Of a DNA stretch of 64,000 nt, positions 22,151 to 34,520 are shown one piece after another. The stretch lies in contig NC_090321.1 of the NCBI RefSeq assembly GCF_040869045.1, positions 91,494,603-91,558,602 of the forward strand, written 5' to 3'. The notes beneath the pieces were generated by a model. That model was given only the letters and a program-made list of their open reading frames with translations, searched no databases and was not told the DNA's origin. Each line of letters begins with the position of its first letter. Position 1 is the stretch's first letter. A program made the position numbers and the translations under genes. Source of the stretch: Eurosta solidaginis. Its lineage: Eukaryota > Arthropoda > Insecta > Diptera > Tephritidae.

Positions 22151-22890
22151 TGATTTTCACAAATTTCCTTGATCTAGAAAATTTGAACCAGGTGGCAACT
22201 TTAAAAAAAGTACCAATGAAAAAACGCGAAAATACAATATGTCACACTTAAACAGCACAAAAAATTTGAATTTAAAAATTTAAAAACTTGCGAAGAAACA
22301 ATACGTCACCCTTAAACAGCACAAATTTATTTGAATTTAAAAATCTAAATACTATGTAGTTTTAAGGCTTGTATTTCTTTTTTCCTTGTACTATTTTTAT
22401 GGACATGTATGGATATGTATAATCGAAAAGGCATGGCCTGCTATGTAACATTGCCTTTTTTTTTAATGTCTGTGAAATATACAGCATGCACTGATGTTTT
22501 TCGTTATGTTAAAGACTTGGCCTACGTTCTAAATTTTCTATATAAAATTTGAAACATCATAATTACTTGCATAAATTTTTTGTTTTGTTTTCGTTGTGTT
22601 ATTTGCATATCTGTTTCAATTCGTTTTATAATATGTATATAAATGTATTGTTTGGTTTTGTATCTTCCCCTACTACATTGTAAAAATTGTTTGTACTCTA
22701 TGTATTTTACGATCAAATAAACTTAGTTTAAAATTTTTAACTCGATAGCAACCTTAACAAACATATTTTTTTGGGGTCAGCTTTCCTAAACTTCTTTAAT
22801 TTGGCACCCCTACATACATTTCAATCATTGATTTTCACAAATTTTCTTGATCTAAAAATTTCAACAAGGTGGCAACCCTAAAAAAAGATT
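22143..22890. repeat. direct repeats inside the Helitron
   Basis: About 70 bases at 22143-22213 recur at 22820-22888 ('tttcaatcattgattttcac', 'ggtggcaac..taaaaaaag'). A local tandem duplication of about 65 bases spans 22235-22360 ('gtcacacttaaacagcaca' and 'gtcacccttaaacagcaca'). Confidence 0.75.
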
Positions 22891-23123
22891 TTGCAATTAG
22901 GGCTACTACGTATCATCGAAGAAATACACGTTATTCTATAATATGTTTATTTTATTAATTTACCCAATCTAAATTTTTTAATAAGGTGGAACTCTAATTT
23001 TTTTTGCTAAAAATTATCCTGCAACTACGGGGAACAATACGTAGAAGGAATAATTTAAATCAGATAAGTAGTTCTGGAGTTTTGAAGCCTGTAATAAACT
23101 CACACAACATTTTTATATATAGA

Positions 23124-25238
23124 TGTATGTAAATATCCACTTATACTTTTTATGGACTGCTAAGTGCATAACTTCATCTACACTTAAGAAATTGGTGCGC
23201 AGAAAATTAGTACTGCCAAATTTCAGTGTGCATTATACTCGGTTGCTATTGAAATGTGTCTCTCCATTTTATCTTTACACTATTCTCCACTTCTATGACC
23301 GAAAAGTGTGTGCGTCCACTATTCATCGCAACCGATTCAGCTATAGATTATACACTGTGACCAACATATGTAGGTGCGTGTCTCTACTATTAAGCACAAC
23401 CCTTTTTGACGCGAGTTATTTAACCACTACCGCGAGTTTGCAATAACTGCCGATAGTTGGGTCTCCTAAACATTATCTAAGTGATGATAGGCTTTTTTTA
23501 CCCGTGTAAAAAACACGACTATTATATACTCAGCCATGAACTTTAATCATACACTTCATTCAGTATAAGTTCTTTGACACTTAACTCTTGGTTTCTTCGA
23601 AAGCGGTGCAGTAATCTAGTAGCAAACTGAGTTGCAAACAATTTTGCAATGTTAAGAAGACGGCCAGGTTGGCCGCAACTTAATATAGCGGCAGACTAAG
23701 GCACAAAATGTTTCTCGTGGCGGTACAAACCCTTTCTTCAATGTTTTTCTCAACGTCACATGAGAAGCTGTGAACATTTTGTCCAATTTTTCAAAAGATT
23801 TCAATACAAAAAATAATTCGACTTTTAACTTTTTATTAAGTCTGCGTTTCAATAGGTAACAATTTAATCAATGGAAGAATGAGGTGTAAAAATTTTATAT
23901 TTTGGTCAAAAAATTTCCGAATTAGCTCTTCCAAATAAAATTTGTGATTTTTACGTTCAGCTTACTAAACATTTGCAATCAAGCATAATATTATGTAAAG
24001 GCTTTATTTGTTGATGTACATATATTGGGAACGATTTTTCATCATGATTTGTAAATTTTGGAGACCAACTGGTTTCAGCATTGCGCCATCATCAGTGTTA
24101 TTTTTCGTTGAGAAAAATTTTGACATTCCTATTTACCACGATAACTGTCAAAATTTTCTTTCGGTCTCTAAAAATTTAATTTTTTAACGCATTTGGCATA
24201 GGGTTTGAATGTTGGAAAACTCAAAGTTTTAATGGAAATCTGTATTAAAAAAGGGAAAATAAAAATAAATTTGTGATCAAGGTGAATCTATACAAGGTGA
24301 TCGAAAAGCGAATTGAATTCAATTCACTTGGGATTCAAGGGGTTGATAAGCGCAGTACAAAGCTTTATAGCTTGAAAGCTTCAGCAACCTAATTGTCAAC
24401 GTCGCCTACGCGAGGGGGAATCCTGTTACAAATATGAATGTATAATATACGTATTTAGCAGGCGAAGTTCTGGCGAGCTCAAGTTCCTCATAGAGCTAGG
24501 GGTGGGGGCGTTTTGGCCTATAAGGTTTAATGTGGTCATATTAATCGGTTCCTAGATTGAGGGGCTAGTTTCTTAAAGCTGGAAATTTGTTTTTAAAAAA
24601 TTTTCTAATACTCGTATTCTCGCTTTTGATAAATTTTCTTCGAGTAAGGGCTTCAAAATATTTTACTTTTCCGAATTTCTGAAAAGAAAATCGCACTGAC
24701 ATAAATTTACTTTTCACAATGTTTCTTCTACGATTCTTTAAAAAACATTTTTTTTAAGTCCTGCGCATCAACCGATTTTGTTCGTTTTTTTCAGCGACGT
24801 TACTTGTTATAAAAATGGTGTGACTGACGAGTTTTGTGATGATAGCTTGATTTATGACCAATACTAATCGTTAAATTGATTTTTCATAAGTGAGCGGTGT
24901 TTCACCCATTTTCAAATACTTCGGTAAACTGTAATTGAGAATCGGCATATATCGGTCGATTTTATGATTGTGATTGTTTGAGATGCACTGTTTACTGAAT
25001 TTTATTATTTTCCCAAAATGTTATATACATATATGGAAAGTTGTTGCTGTTCTAGCGATTAAGATACTTCCTCAAGGTTTGGGGAGAGTTATCGATAGAT
25101 CAAAAGGACCATCAACTTTGCCGGATTTAGATCTGGTACTTTCAAAATCTAAATTACCATCTATTACACATTTTTATGCATTCATATATTTACATTTATG
25201 AAACATTGGAATTATTATGAAACATATTATATATTAAC
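23124..25238. other. unassigned sequence
   Basis: No gene or element identified. A small hairpin at about 24111-24165 pairs 'gaaaaattttgaca' with 'tgtcaaaattttc'. Frames of 60-107 codons have no recognisable motifs. Confidence 0.45.
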
Positions 25239-25443
25239 GGCGTTTTTTTCTGGAAAACATTTTACCCTCATGTTACACTCTTTAAGTGCTATCTTTTGAG
25301 CTGGGTCACCTAGCGCTGAATTTCAGGGTAATGGTGCCCTTTTTCTCGTTCAAAGGTAAATATTTTGTGAGAGAAACACACAAATTTTTGAGAGAACAGA
25401 GAAGTACCAACAGGGTGGCATTATTTTTAGAAAATAAAACGCC
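25239..25443. mobile_element. MITE, family M3, copy 1
   Basis: Ends 'ggcgtttttttct' and 'agaaaataaaacgcc' are inverted. The interior shares 'gggtcacctagcg' and 'accaacagggtggcattatt' with 58807-59024 ('tgtcacccagcg', 'accgacagggtgatattatt'), in the same orientation. About 205 bases, no coding capacity. Superfamily unknown because no clear target duplication is seen. Confidence 0.6.
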
Positions 25444-26884
25444 ATAAGAAAATATTACAAAACCTACTACAAAAATGATATATCACCTCAACGTTTAAAA
25501 CACGCAAATCTCAAAAACGTAATTTTCAAACAAGCCCCCTTTTGGAACGGAACTCCTCAATTAAAATAAGAGAAAAAGTTTTCACGATTTTTACATCATA
25601 CTTGCTTTGGGATGTATTTCCAATAACAAATGCAGAAAACTGAGAACTCTGAAGTAATAGAGCCCGAAAATACCACCATACACGGTATTTCAATAAAGTA
25701 TTCGAATATTTTCTGAAATTATTAGTATCGAAGCAACACTAGCCTTTTCAAGAGAGGCTCATACGTCAGACTGCCGCACGTCTAATGGATTGAGCTGTAA
25801 CTTGAGAAGGCGACACGAAATAAAACACTGAATATGATTAGAAATTAAAAAATTGTACAACTCCAATACACATATGTACATACATACATACTACATAGAT
25901 TTGGCCGTATGGGTCTTGAAGCAGTTTGCGCCTACAAATGCATTCCGTGAGAATCTACAAAATATAGGAATTACCCAAAAAACGGAAAATTGAGTGCTGT
26001 GCGAAAATCGGATATGGTGAAAGATATGAGAATTTACTAACTAATAAGTATTAGCTTATAAAAATTTTATATTTTCTTTAGTATTGAAGTTGTTCAATGA
26101 ATCTCATCGTATTGCCCGCCATTTCTACACCCTTGCGACAACCTTCCACCTCTGTACTGGCTTTAATATCCTTTATCGAAGCATACACTTGAAATAAGGT
26201 AATCGATCTAGTATGACGCTACACTACTATGGCCGTACGACCGGCGTTTATACTACCGTAAATTTATATCTCTCTTTGTATTTGTTAACGTTATGCTTTT
26301 GGCCGCTACATTCATGGATGGCATGTTTCAGAGCTTCCGTTATGCTGATCATTAATAATCTGCACACACCCGTTAGTTTCGCAACGTAGGGTATTTTATA
26401 TGCGGCTTTTCACAAACAATTACAACATTCTAAAGAAAGTACATCATAATCGGTGCAAGTACCGAATAAGAGAGAGTGTACGATACCTGCACCTCAGCGT
26501 TCTCTTATATGCCTACAGTCCTGTAGAGGTTTTCTTTATTCTCCCCTTCACATTGAGCTTGTACTGAGTCTCTCCTACAGTTTTAATCCCCATAGCCTAA
26601 TCTTATTAGGGATTTAATGCCTCCTAATGTACAAAGCCATCCGTCTTCTTTGAGTTCTCGTGCAGTCCGACGGCAGATGCCTCGCCATGTTATTTCCGAA
26701 GCACCCAACCCATCAGTGACTAATTGAGTAGGTACACTGTGAGTTTGACGGGTCCCTCGTCATATATGTACATACATATGCTTTAATATAAAACAAATCA
26801 TATCAAATTTATATTTTACTAGCTTACTATGGTTGCGCGAGGCTCCGCCACAAGCTTAATGGACTTATCCACGTATGCGAAAAA
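25444..26884. other. unassigned sequence
   Basis: No gene, no structured repeat recognised. Confidence 0.45.
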
Positions 26885-28800
26885 TATAGGCGCGGCGGCG
26901 GCGGCGGCGGCGACGGCGTCCGGCGCGTTACTATATTTTCTACTCGTTTAAAAAGACTGTTTAGGCCTTTTATTGTTCATGTCGAAAATTGGTCGGATAT
27001 GGTCAAAAGTGGTATCAGCGGATGCGCATCACTGCCAGTTATAAGAAACTAATTGCGAAATTTAACTCTTTCTAACGGTTCAAAAGTTATTTAAAAAAAC
27101 AGACGTTTTCGATGTCAGCTTAATACGGACTTTGCATCACCCACTTCACCAAGTTATTAAAACAAAATACTAAGAGAAAAGTTATATCATAAATTTATAT
27201 GCTTACTTTGCATATTTTTTCCAAAAAATATTGAACAATGAATTCTAATAAAATTATCCAAGGCGTTTCAAATCGTTTTCAAATTGTCCACAAGTTGTTA
27301 AAAAAAGCAAAAAAGGTACCGATTTTTTTTTAAATTTTATATTGCCATTGGCTGAAAGAATAAGCCAAATCAGTGATGCAAAATCTTTTAGTAGGTTCTA
27401 TGGGCATAAACACACAAATGATTCTCATGAAAAATCATTTGGGCTTACATTCAAAAATCTTTTGTTTATTTGCGAAGCTATACAATAGCGTCTGAATTGT
27501 TAATTTTAATTTTCACACTTCATCCTTCAACACCCAAGCCTCCCGATTTTACATAAAGTTGGCGGCCCTATCCAAAACTAGTCCCTTGGAGTGAATCACA
27601 TTGATTATAGCCTATCAACGAAGTTTAAATATCACCTACACGTTACGGCTCCTTTTACAAATGTGAATACGTAGGCACATATATGTATTTATCAGATGAG
27701 GCTTTGTCCTTAGCAAGAACACTCAAAGTGGTGAAGCAAAAGCTTTCCCAAGACAGTCGAAATAATGACCGTGTGTGCTACTACCCTAACGTAGTGGACA
27801 GTTGAACTAGTCTGAAAACTGAAGCTACGCGGTCATCCATAATGAGCTCTTATATCATAAGGCCGGAAAACATTAGTTAACACCTTTCAACTTAAAATCG
27901 GTCGACTTTCATTCTAAAATATCGTTTTCATTTCACGAAGACTATTGAAATCAATGTTGTGAACACAAACGTCTGCAAACTTTGGTCTACATTTTAAAAA
28001 CTTTATCCAGGGTCCTTGTAAAATTTTAATTATGTAGATGCGCCGAGGATTATACGATTTTCACCCATGAGTTACGCAATGACATCCACTTAGACTGCTT
28101 ATGATTTCGAGGGTGGCATACTTGACCGAATAGTCACTCCCTAACGTTTCAAGATGTTTCTCTGGTGTAGCTCGGCAGCATACCGCGACAAAAACATCCG
28201 TTAGAAAGTCTTCGGAGCTACACCCAGAGCTTCTAGGAAAGTGACGTCGATGTGGTCAGGATTGCTACGTTTGCACATCGGGAATTGTAGCTTTTAAAAA
28301 AGAGCCGAAAAAACTGGAGACGCCCTGTGCCACGAGAGTCATGAGTATTAATAGACCATTAATAGCAACCGTAAGTCGCCTTTGTACGTGTGGCCAAGGA
28401 GCCACAAATGATTTAAAGAAATTGTGTCAGCGACGATTATTAGGAGTAAACCCCAGGTGAAACTACGCATTGCACAAGATATACAGACAAAGATGTGACC
28501 ATTTTATGTATCTCTATTTCTTTTCAGCAGACGTAGGAGTACCAATTCCAAAGACCGGGGTTAGGTACGAAGCCTCTCTGGAGTAAATGAACGAGGGACA
28601 ATCCCTCCGCAAGGAGCCATAACGTTGATTTCCTTAAATACATACAAACAAAACCTTTCCTAAATATTAGTTTTTTGAATAGAAAAATCAATATTTTGAA
28701 GTAAGACCACCGCGCCATCCACGCCGCCGCCGCCGGTATATAATAGAGCCTACGCCGCCGCCGCCGATAAAGTGATCGGCGTAAACCTCTAATGTATAGG
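26885..28800 (-). mobile_element. ~1.9-kb GC-edged repeat, copy B
   Basis: Uninterrupted copy of the repeat split at 10325-16985. The left edge has a (cgg)n run 'aggcgcggcggcggcggcgg' and the right edge a 'cgccgccgccggtatataat' and 'gccgccgccgccgataaagt' pair. Colinear landmarks include 'gatatggtcaaaagtggtat', 'caacacccaagcctcccgat' and 'cctaacgtagtggacagttg'. It has small deletions relative to copy A. Transcription direction is assumed minus from the weak ORF scrap at 28524-28660. Confidence 0.82.
28524..28660 (-). pseudogene. possible LINE ORF start remnant in copy B
   Basis: Minus-strand LLAEGLSLVHLLQRGFVPNP then GLWNWYSYVC matches the remnant at 16581-16832 in copy A, with the P-N-P motif better kept here. 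A stop follows the first cysteine. No further protein is visible. Confidence 0.4.
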
Positions 28801-29006
28801 TGTAAATCATGATTCAATCACAAGAGGTTTGCTAGGCTGACAAATTTTTTGAAAATTGCAGCCATTTTGCTCCCAAATCGAATTGACATCCTTTAATTGT
28901 GTTGTTACTTTGCGATTTTTCGAAAAATATTAGTAGTAGAAATAGGAAGCAATCAATTTACAAATACCCGATAAGTACTGAACTGCATAATTCCTTAGAA
29001 CAATAT

Positions 29007-30400
29007 TTTTATACTCAGCGTGCTTTGCACACAGAGTATATTAACTTTGATTGGATAACGGTTGGTTGTACAGGTATAAAGGAATTGAGATAGATATAGA
29101 CTTCCATATATCAAAAAATTTGATTGAGCCCGGTCCATCCGTCTGCCCGTTAACACGATAACTTGAGTAAATATTGAGATATCTTCACCAAATTTGGTAC
29201 ACGAGCTTACCTATACCCAGAATAAATTGGTATTGAAAATGAGCGAAATCGGAAGATAACCACGCCCACTTTTTATATATATAACATTTTGGAAAACACA
29301 AAAAACCTGATTATTTAGTAAATAATACACCTAGAATGTTGAAATTCGGCGTATGGACTGATATTGAGACTCTTGATGAAAATTTTAAAATTTTTTTTAA
29401 AAAGGGCGTGGCACCGCCCACTTTTGATAAAATCAATTTTACATATATTATCAATCATAAATCAAAAATCAGAGAGGTTTTCTTTACTATAGGGAATTCC
29501 TTGAAGAAAAAGTTACGAAATCGGTTAAGGACCACGCCCACTTTTATATAAAATATTTTTAAAAAAGTCATGGATGAATAAAATAAGCTATATCTTTGCA
29601 AAAAAGAACTTTATATCAATGGTATTTCATTTCCCAAGTAGATTTATAACAATAAAAAGAAAAAACTTCAAATTTAAAAAATGGGCGTGACACCGCCTCT
29701 TTTATGACTAAGCAATTTTCTATGTTTCGGGAGCCATAACTCGAAGAAAAATTAACTGATCGTAATAAAATTGGGTACACAAATTTTCGCTATAGCAGGA
29801 AATACTTCTAGAAAAAATGTACGAGATCGGCTTAAGACCACTCCCTTTTTTATATAAAAGATTTTTAAAAGGGTCGTAGACGAAAATAATAAGCTATATC
29901 TTAGCGAAAAAGAGCTTTTTTATCAATAGAATTTTACATTGTAAATTGAATTATAACATTAAATTGGAAACCAATAAAATGTTTGAAAATGGGTGTGGCA
30001 CCGCCCCTTTTATGGCTAAGAAATTTTCTGTGTTTCGGTAGCCATAACCCGAAGAAAAATTAACATATCGTAATGAAATTGTGTACACATATTCTCCTTA
30101 TAGTAGAAAATATTTCTAGTAAAAATGAACGAGATCGGTGACAGACCACGGCAACTTAGATAGAAAACAAATTTAAAGGGGTAGTAGACTAAAATAATAA
30201 GTTACAACTTAGCAAAAAATTGTTTTGAATCAATGATATTTCACTTATCAAGTTTTACTGTAAGAGGAAATGGGGAGATGATTTTCTTTTAAACGGGTGG
30301 TGCCACGTGTGATAAGAAAAGTATTTTATCAGCAATGAAATGTACAATTGAAACTCACGCTGAGTATATAATGTTCGGTTACACCCGAACTTAGACACCT
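29007..30400 (-). repeat. interspersed repeat, inverted divergent copy
   Basis: Left edge 'tatactcagcgtgctttgca' then 'gataacggttggttgtacag', right edge 'ataatgttcggttacacccg' then 'aacttagac': the complement of the edges at 17827 and 20681. The body holds about three units 280-307 bases apart, each with 'gggcgtg.caccgcc' (29404, 29684, 29991) and 'gccataact/ccgaagaaaaat'. These are unrelated to the 130-bp units, so the middle of this repeat is variable between copies. Confidence 0.8.
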
Positions 30401-30412
30401 TTAAGGGCCCGT

Positions 30413-31824
30413 TACTCATACTTAACATAGGTTTGACTTAACTTGAGAACTGGCACTTACAGTTCTGTTAAATGAACATTGCATGTTACTGATTACTCAA
30501 AACTTAGCAACACTTGACTTTACTTAGAAGTCTGTTGAATTTTGATTTTCTATATAAGTTCTAAGTGACGTTTACATTTTGAGATGCCAAAATTTTTTGT
30601 TTCCATTTCATTTTGATATTTTGTCATACAAATCGATATTTATTTTTATTTTAACAATTGATTTGTTTTTATCGGCCTATTGATAAATCATTCAAGGTTC
30701 GAATCGAGCTCAAGGCCAGAACAATAATTTTTTTCTAATGATATTTATTGTTATTTTTTAATTTTTCTAAATTTGAAAAATTGTATTTTGTTTTTGGAAT
30801 AGTAAGTAGAAAATTTTTCAGACAACCTGCCTTAGCTGCACAGATAGATCCTTTTCGAAGGGTACTAAGCCTTCATCATCAGTACGCTTTAGGCATGCTG
30901 CGCTAACCATTTAGCTATACAGCGGTGGTTTGTTTGACTGGCAAATTTGCTACTTCTATTCCTTTTTACCAACTATATTTTATTCAGTGTTGCGCCATCT
31001 GGTGCAAATCACTGATAATGCTGGATTTTTGTTTATTGTCAATTACTTTGTTTGACATTCCCAAGTGCTCATGGTTTATTAACAATTGTTTTTGTTTTTA
31101 TCGGCCTATTGATAAATCATTCAAGGTTCGAATCGAGCTCAAGGCCAGAACAGTAATTTTTTTCTAATGATAATTATTGTTATTTTTTAATTTTTCTAAA
31201 TTTGAAAAATTGTATTTTGTTTTTGGAATAGTAAGTAGAAAATTTTTCAGACTTTATTCAGTGTTGCGCCATCTGGTGCAAATCACTGATAATGCTGGAT
31301 TTTTGTTTATTGTCAATTACTTTGTTTGACATTCCCAAGTGCTCATGGTTTATTAACAATTGCTTTTGTTTTTATCGGCCTATTGATAAATCATTCAAGG
31401 TTCGAATCGAGCTCAAGGCCAAAACAATAATTTTTTTCTAATGATAATTATTGTTATTTTTGAATTTTTCTAAATTTGAAAAATTATATTTTGTTTTTGG
31501 AATAGAAAAATTAGGAATTTAGAAAAATTAAAAAATAACAATAATTATCATTAGAAAACAATTATTGTTCTGGCCTTGAGCTCGATTTGAACCTTGAATA
31601 TTTTTATTTTATTTATTAATTTTTACACTCATAATTGTAGTACTCAAAATTAACAAATTAAAACCACCACTTTTTGTAGCAAATATTTCACAATAAAATT
31701 ACAACTGGAAAACAGCTGATTATGATGTCAGATTGTATGCACTAAGTGGAGTATAATCGTGGCTAAGTTGCCAAGTTTACGCCAAGTCAAGTCAAGTCTA
31801 TGCTAAGTATCAGTAATGGGCCTT
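30413..31824. mobile_element. composite inverted-repeat element
   Basis: Imperfect terminal inverted repeats of about 40 bases: left 'aagggcccgttactcatact', right (complement) 'aaggcccattactgatactt', continuing with 'aacataggtttgactt' and 'agcatagacttgactt'. TTTA may be duplicated outside. The interior has a 276-base unit present three times in direct order, marked by 'ttatcggcctattgataaat' at about 30669, 31099 and 31374, plus an inverted piece at 31501-31600. Unit 1 is interrupted by 158 extra bases (next entry). No open frame of note; a large non-autonomous DNA element is the simplest reading. Confidence 0.7.
30822..30980 (-). mobile_element. possible tRNA-derived SINE insertion
   Basis: About 158 bases absent from the two sister units. 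On the minus strand it starts near 'accgctgtatagctaaatgg' and 'ttagcgcagcatgcc', which resembles a tRNA A box, and continues to 'gaaaaggatctatctgtgca'. A B box is weak and no clean target duplication is seen. Gain in one unit is clear from the alignment; the SINE label is inference. Confidence 0.45.
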
Positions 31825-32024
31825 TTACTTTTTATTTTTATGATGAATTTATTAACTAAGCCATGATCTATTAGTGTGGCTGAACATAGGTAATTTTATG
31901 AAAGGTACGGCCACCAAGGAATCGCGCACTTTCGTAAACCTTTCAACATACGAAACCTAAAACAATTTAAAACTTATCGTTTAACGTCAAAAACTCGACT
32001 AGTAAATCGGTTTACGTAACTTAC

Positions 32025-32192
32025 TTAATTGCCGCTTAACCGTTTAAACGGGGCCGCCAACAAGGCCCGCCAGTCGCTCCTTCTCTCTGCCAACTGTCGC
32101 CAACTGGTCACACCAAGGGCGTTTAAATCGTTTTCCACCTGGTCCTTCCAACGGAGTGGGGACCGCCCTCTACCTCTGCTTCCATAGCCGTT
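32025..32192 (-). pseudogene. LINE ORF2 extreme C-terminus
   Basis: The open minus-strand frame reads RGRGRSPLRWKDQVENDLNA then LGVTSWRQLAERRSDWRALL and stops at TAA (32025-32027). The 'GRP..RW.D.V..DL..LGV..W...A..R..WR' signature closes many RTE- and related-type RT proteins. Nothing upstream in this family is present, so it is a short 3' piece. Confidence 0.78.
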
Positions 32193-32484
32193 TACGTAAA
32201 AATGTCATTAATTAGCTTATTCATTCCGTATGTTCGGAAATTTATCCCCATTTAAGAATTTTTGGAATCATTTATTTGGAATATTCGGACCTCGTAAGGT
32301 TGTATCAAATGAACTTGTTCTAAATATTCTAATTAACTGTATATGCGGAACACTACTATGAATAATTAAACGGAAAAGAGCTTTTCGAAATTTCAGAATA
32401 AAAAAGAAAGCACTCCCTGTGTAGCAGGACCGCACAAAAGCTTAACTATTCTGTCAAGGCAAGGCCGGAATATAAAGTTCTAAG

Positions 32485-32677
32485 CATGGCGCAACGATAC
32501 AAGGTGGCAGCATGGAACAGCTGATTATACCCTTTTTTATTTGATTTGATACATCAACTTCCGGTGCCGTACAATTTTGACATTTGTCCATCGAATTTAC
32601 AAAAACAAAGTACATGGAACTTTTATTTATGTTTGTAGGTATGTCACCATGCTGCCACCTTGTATCATTCCGCTATG
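32485..32677. mobile_element. hAT-type MITE, copy 1
   Basis: 193 bases with inverted ends catggcg / cgctatg extending inward through 'gatacaaggtggcagcatgg' and its complement. It is flanked by GTTCTAAG on both sides (32477-32484 and 32678-32685). An 8-base target duplication is the mark of hAT transposases. The interior 'tttgacatttgtccatcgaa' is shared with 56516-56697. No coding capacity. Confidence 0.92.
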
Positions 32678-32689
32678 GTTCTAAGACAA

Positions 32690-33469
32690 TAAACCATTTT
32701 ATTATATTTTTTTTTTTGTCAGTTCATTTTGGCTGCCAATTTGAAGTCGTCCTGTCTCAAAATATTTTCCGAAAATTTCTCATTTCAGGAATTGTCACAA
32801 AAACGCCATATATCAGAATTAGGTTGAAGAACGCCTTATCTCAGAATGCTTTTCATTAACGCCCTCTTATGTCAAAATGCATGTAAATTATGCTCAGATA
32901 GGGAGTTTTTGAAACAAATTTTTGAGATAGATTATTTTTGAATAAAATTCTGACATACGGCATTCTTCAAACAAATTCTGAAAGAATGACCAAACCAACT
33001 CTTTATCAATTCACGAAATATGTAATAGAAACTGAATAAGTTCTCCAAAAACCTGTTGGCATTTACAAATTTACTATCATTCCTAATATAATACTAAAGG
33101 TACTTTTCTACTACAATTTTCGATGAAGTGGATTGCATTATTCCCCGTTTGCCTTATTTCGTAAAAGCAACCTGACCAGATTTTTAAATTTGGGAGCGTC
33201 AAAGCTCTGTCATCATTGGAGAACAAACATATGGTAATTGAATTATGTGTGTAAACTTTTAATTTAAAAATTCCATTTTAAATTTAGTTTTGGAAATAAT
33301 AGCGGTTGCGAAGCGTATCTGTACATATAATTTTTAAAACTATTTTTTCTAATTGTATCAAGCGATAAAAATAAAATAGAAAGTTTAATTTGGTGAGAGC
33401 TAGGTAAGGTAAGGATATGCCGAAGAAGCACACATAGGCCAATGTCATTAGGCTCGTTGTGATACGATG
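32690..33469. other. unassigned sequence
   Basis: No gene or repeat recognised. The 91-codon frame overlapping the MITE is chance. Confidence 0.45.
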
Positions 33470-34145
33470 AAAATAAACTATTTCTCTTGCTCTTTGTACG
33501 ATTTTAAGGACCTTGTAAAGGCTTCCAAGTCTTTCATGTCATACTTAACGACTTGGCGTATATTATCTAGAAAGGGAGCTCCCAGACAGCGATGTCTTTC
33601 GCCAGTTAGCGCCAGACAGTTGAAAATGAATCGTATCATACCATTCATCTTCTTTACGGCTCCTGCAGCAACGACAAAAAGGCCCACCCCAACCTTTCTA
33701 CTTAGAATGTAAATGTGACAGGATCTGGATTAAGATCGCATTTCGGCCAGATTAGTTTATGTCTGGCAGCCTGGGGTTTGTAGGCATCTATCGTTGGCGA
33801 TCGGCTTGACGGGAGATATACTTTTATATCAATTGATTGCAAGTGACAAAGGGTACACCTAAGAATATGCTTGGTCGTGCCATGCCAGCAAACTCGTCTG
33901 CAATGCAGTTTACCTGGATGTTCTGTATTCTAAAAGAAAATGGTGACAGTTTCAGAATTGAACTAGTTAGGGCTAAGGGACTTTATGGCCGCTTGACAGT
34001 CGCTGAAAATAAGGGCTACTTTGTCGATAATGAGTACTCCTATCCTAACACAGGCTTCGATGATATCTGATACTTCTGCCAGAAAGACACTTAACTGATC
34101 AGGTAGACAAAGTGTCCTGTATTCAATGGCAACAATTCCCTTTCG
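33470..34145 (-). pseudogene. LINE ORF2 RNase H and C-terminal remnant
   Basis: On the minus strand, VFLAEVSDIIEACVRIGV and ALIFSDCQAAIKSLS match the RNase H blocks 'F.AE...I..A' and 'I.SD.QAA..AL' of I/R1/LOA-type LINEs. Further on, LALTGERHRCLGAPFLDNIR and DMKDLEAFTRSL match the post-cysteine tail. Stops after SLSPN and near 33700-33760 break it, and the cysteine motif is lost. It is a different family from 7200-7865 and from the R1-like element at 38270. Confidence 0.7.
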
Positions 34146-34520
34146 GGCCGTGAATTAATGCCACTGGCATCAATTTGGTTTTAGAGTTTTGACAACAGAG
34201 GTAGAGAGAGAACTCCATTGAATTGTAAGAAACAAAAGGAGCCAAAGTGCACCTCACACTTATTGGTTATGTCGTGTCGTAAAATTAATGAATTTAAGAT
34301 CACAAAATATTTGGTTGTGAAGAAGGTCTGCTGAAAGCTGAAAATGTATTTTCAACAGAAATGGTCCGCTTTCAGATGATATGATTGGATTTGAATAAAG
34401 CAGAAAGGCGTGTTTTTCGAAATTTTAGTTACAAATTTATAGAAACCAAAAACCAATTTAGAAAATCTTACACAGGATTTGGTTGGTGTACCGAAACATT
34501 TTAGAAAATTTTACAATAGT
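34146..34520. other. unassigned sequence
   Basis: Nothing recognised. Confidence 0.45.

Larger units (their letters stand above)
21011..23123 (-). mobile_element. Helitron, non-autonomous, both ends visible
   Basis: On the minus strand the 5' end reads TCTATATATAAAAATGTTG (from 23123), the classic Helitron start. The 3' end reads gtagggtacagCTAG (to 21011), preceded by a short GC hairpin 'ccacgctctgctgtgg'. The neighbouring bases are A before the 5' end and T after the 3' end, the A-T insertion site of Helitrons, with no target duplication. At 2.1 kb it holds only part of the helicase; the Rep HUH nuclease domain is absent, so it needs a full-length partner. Confidence 0.85.
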
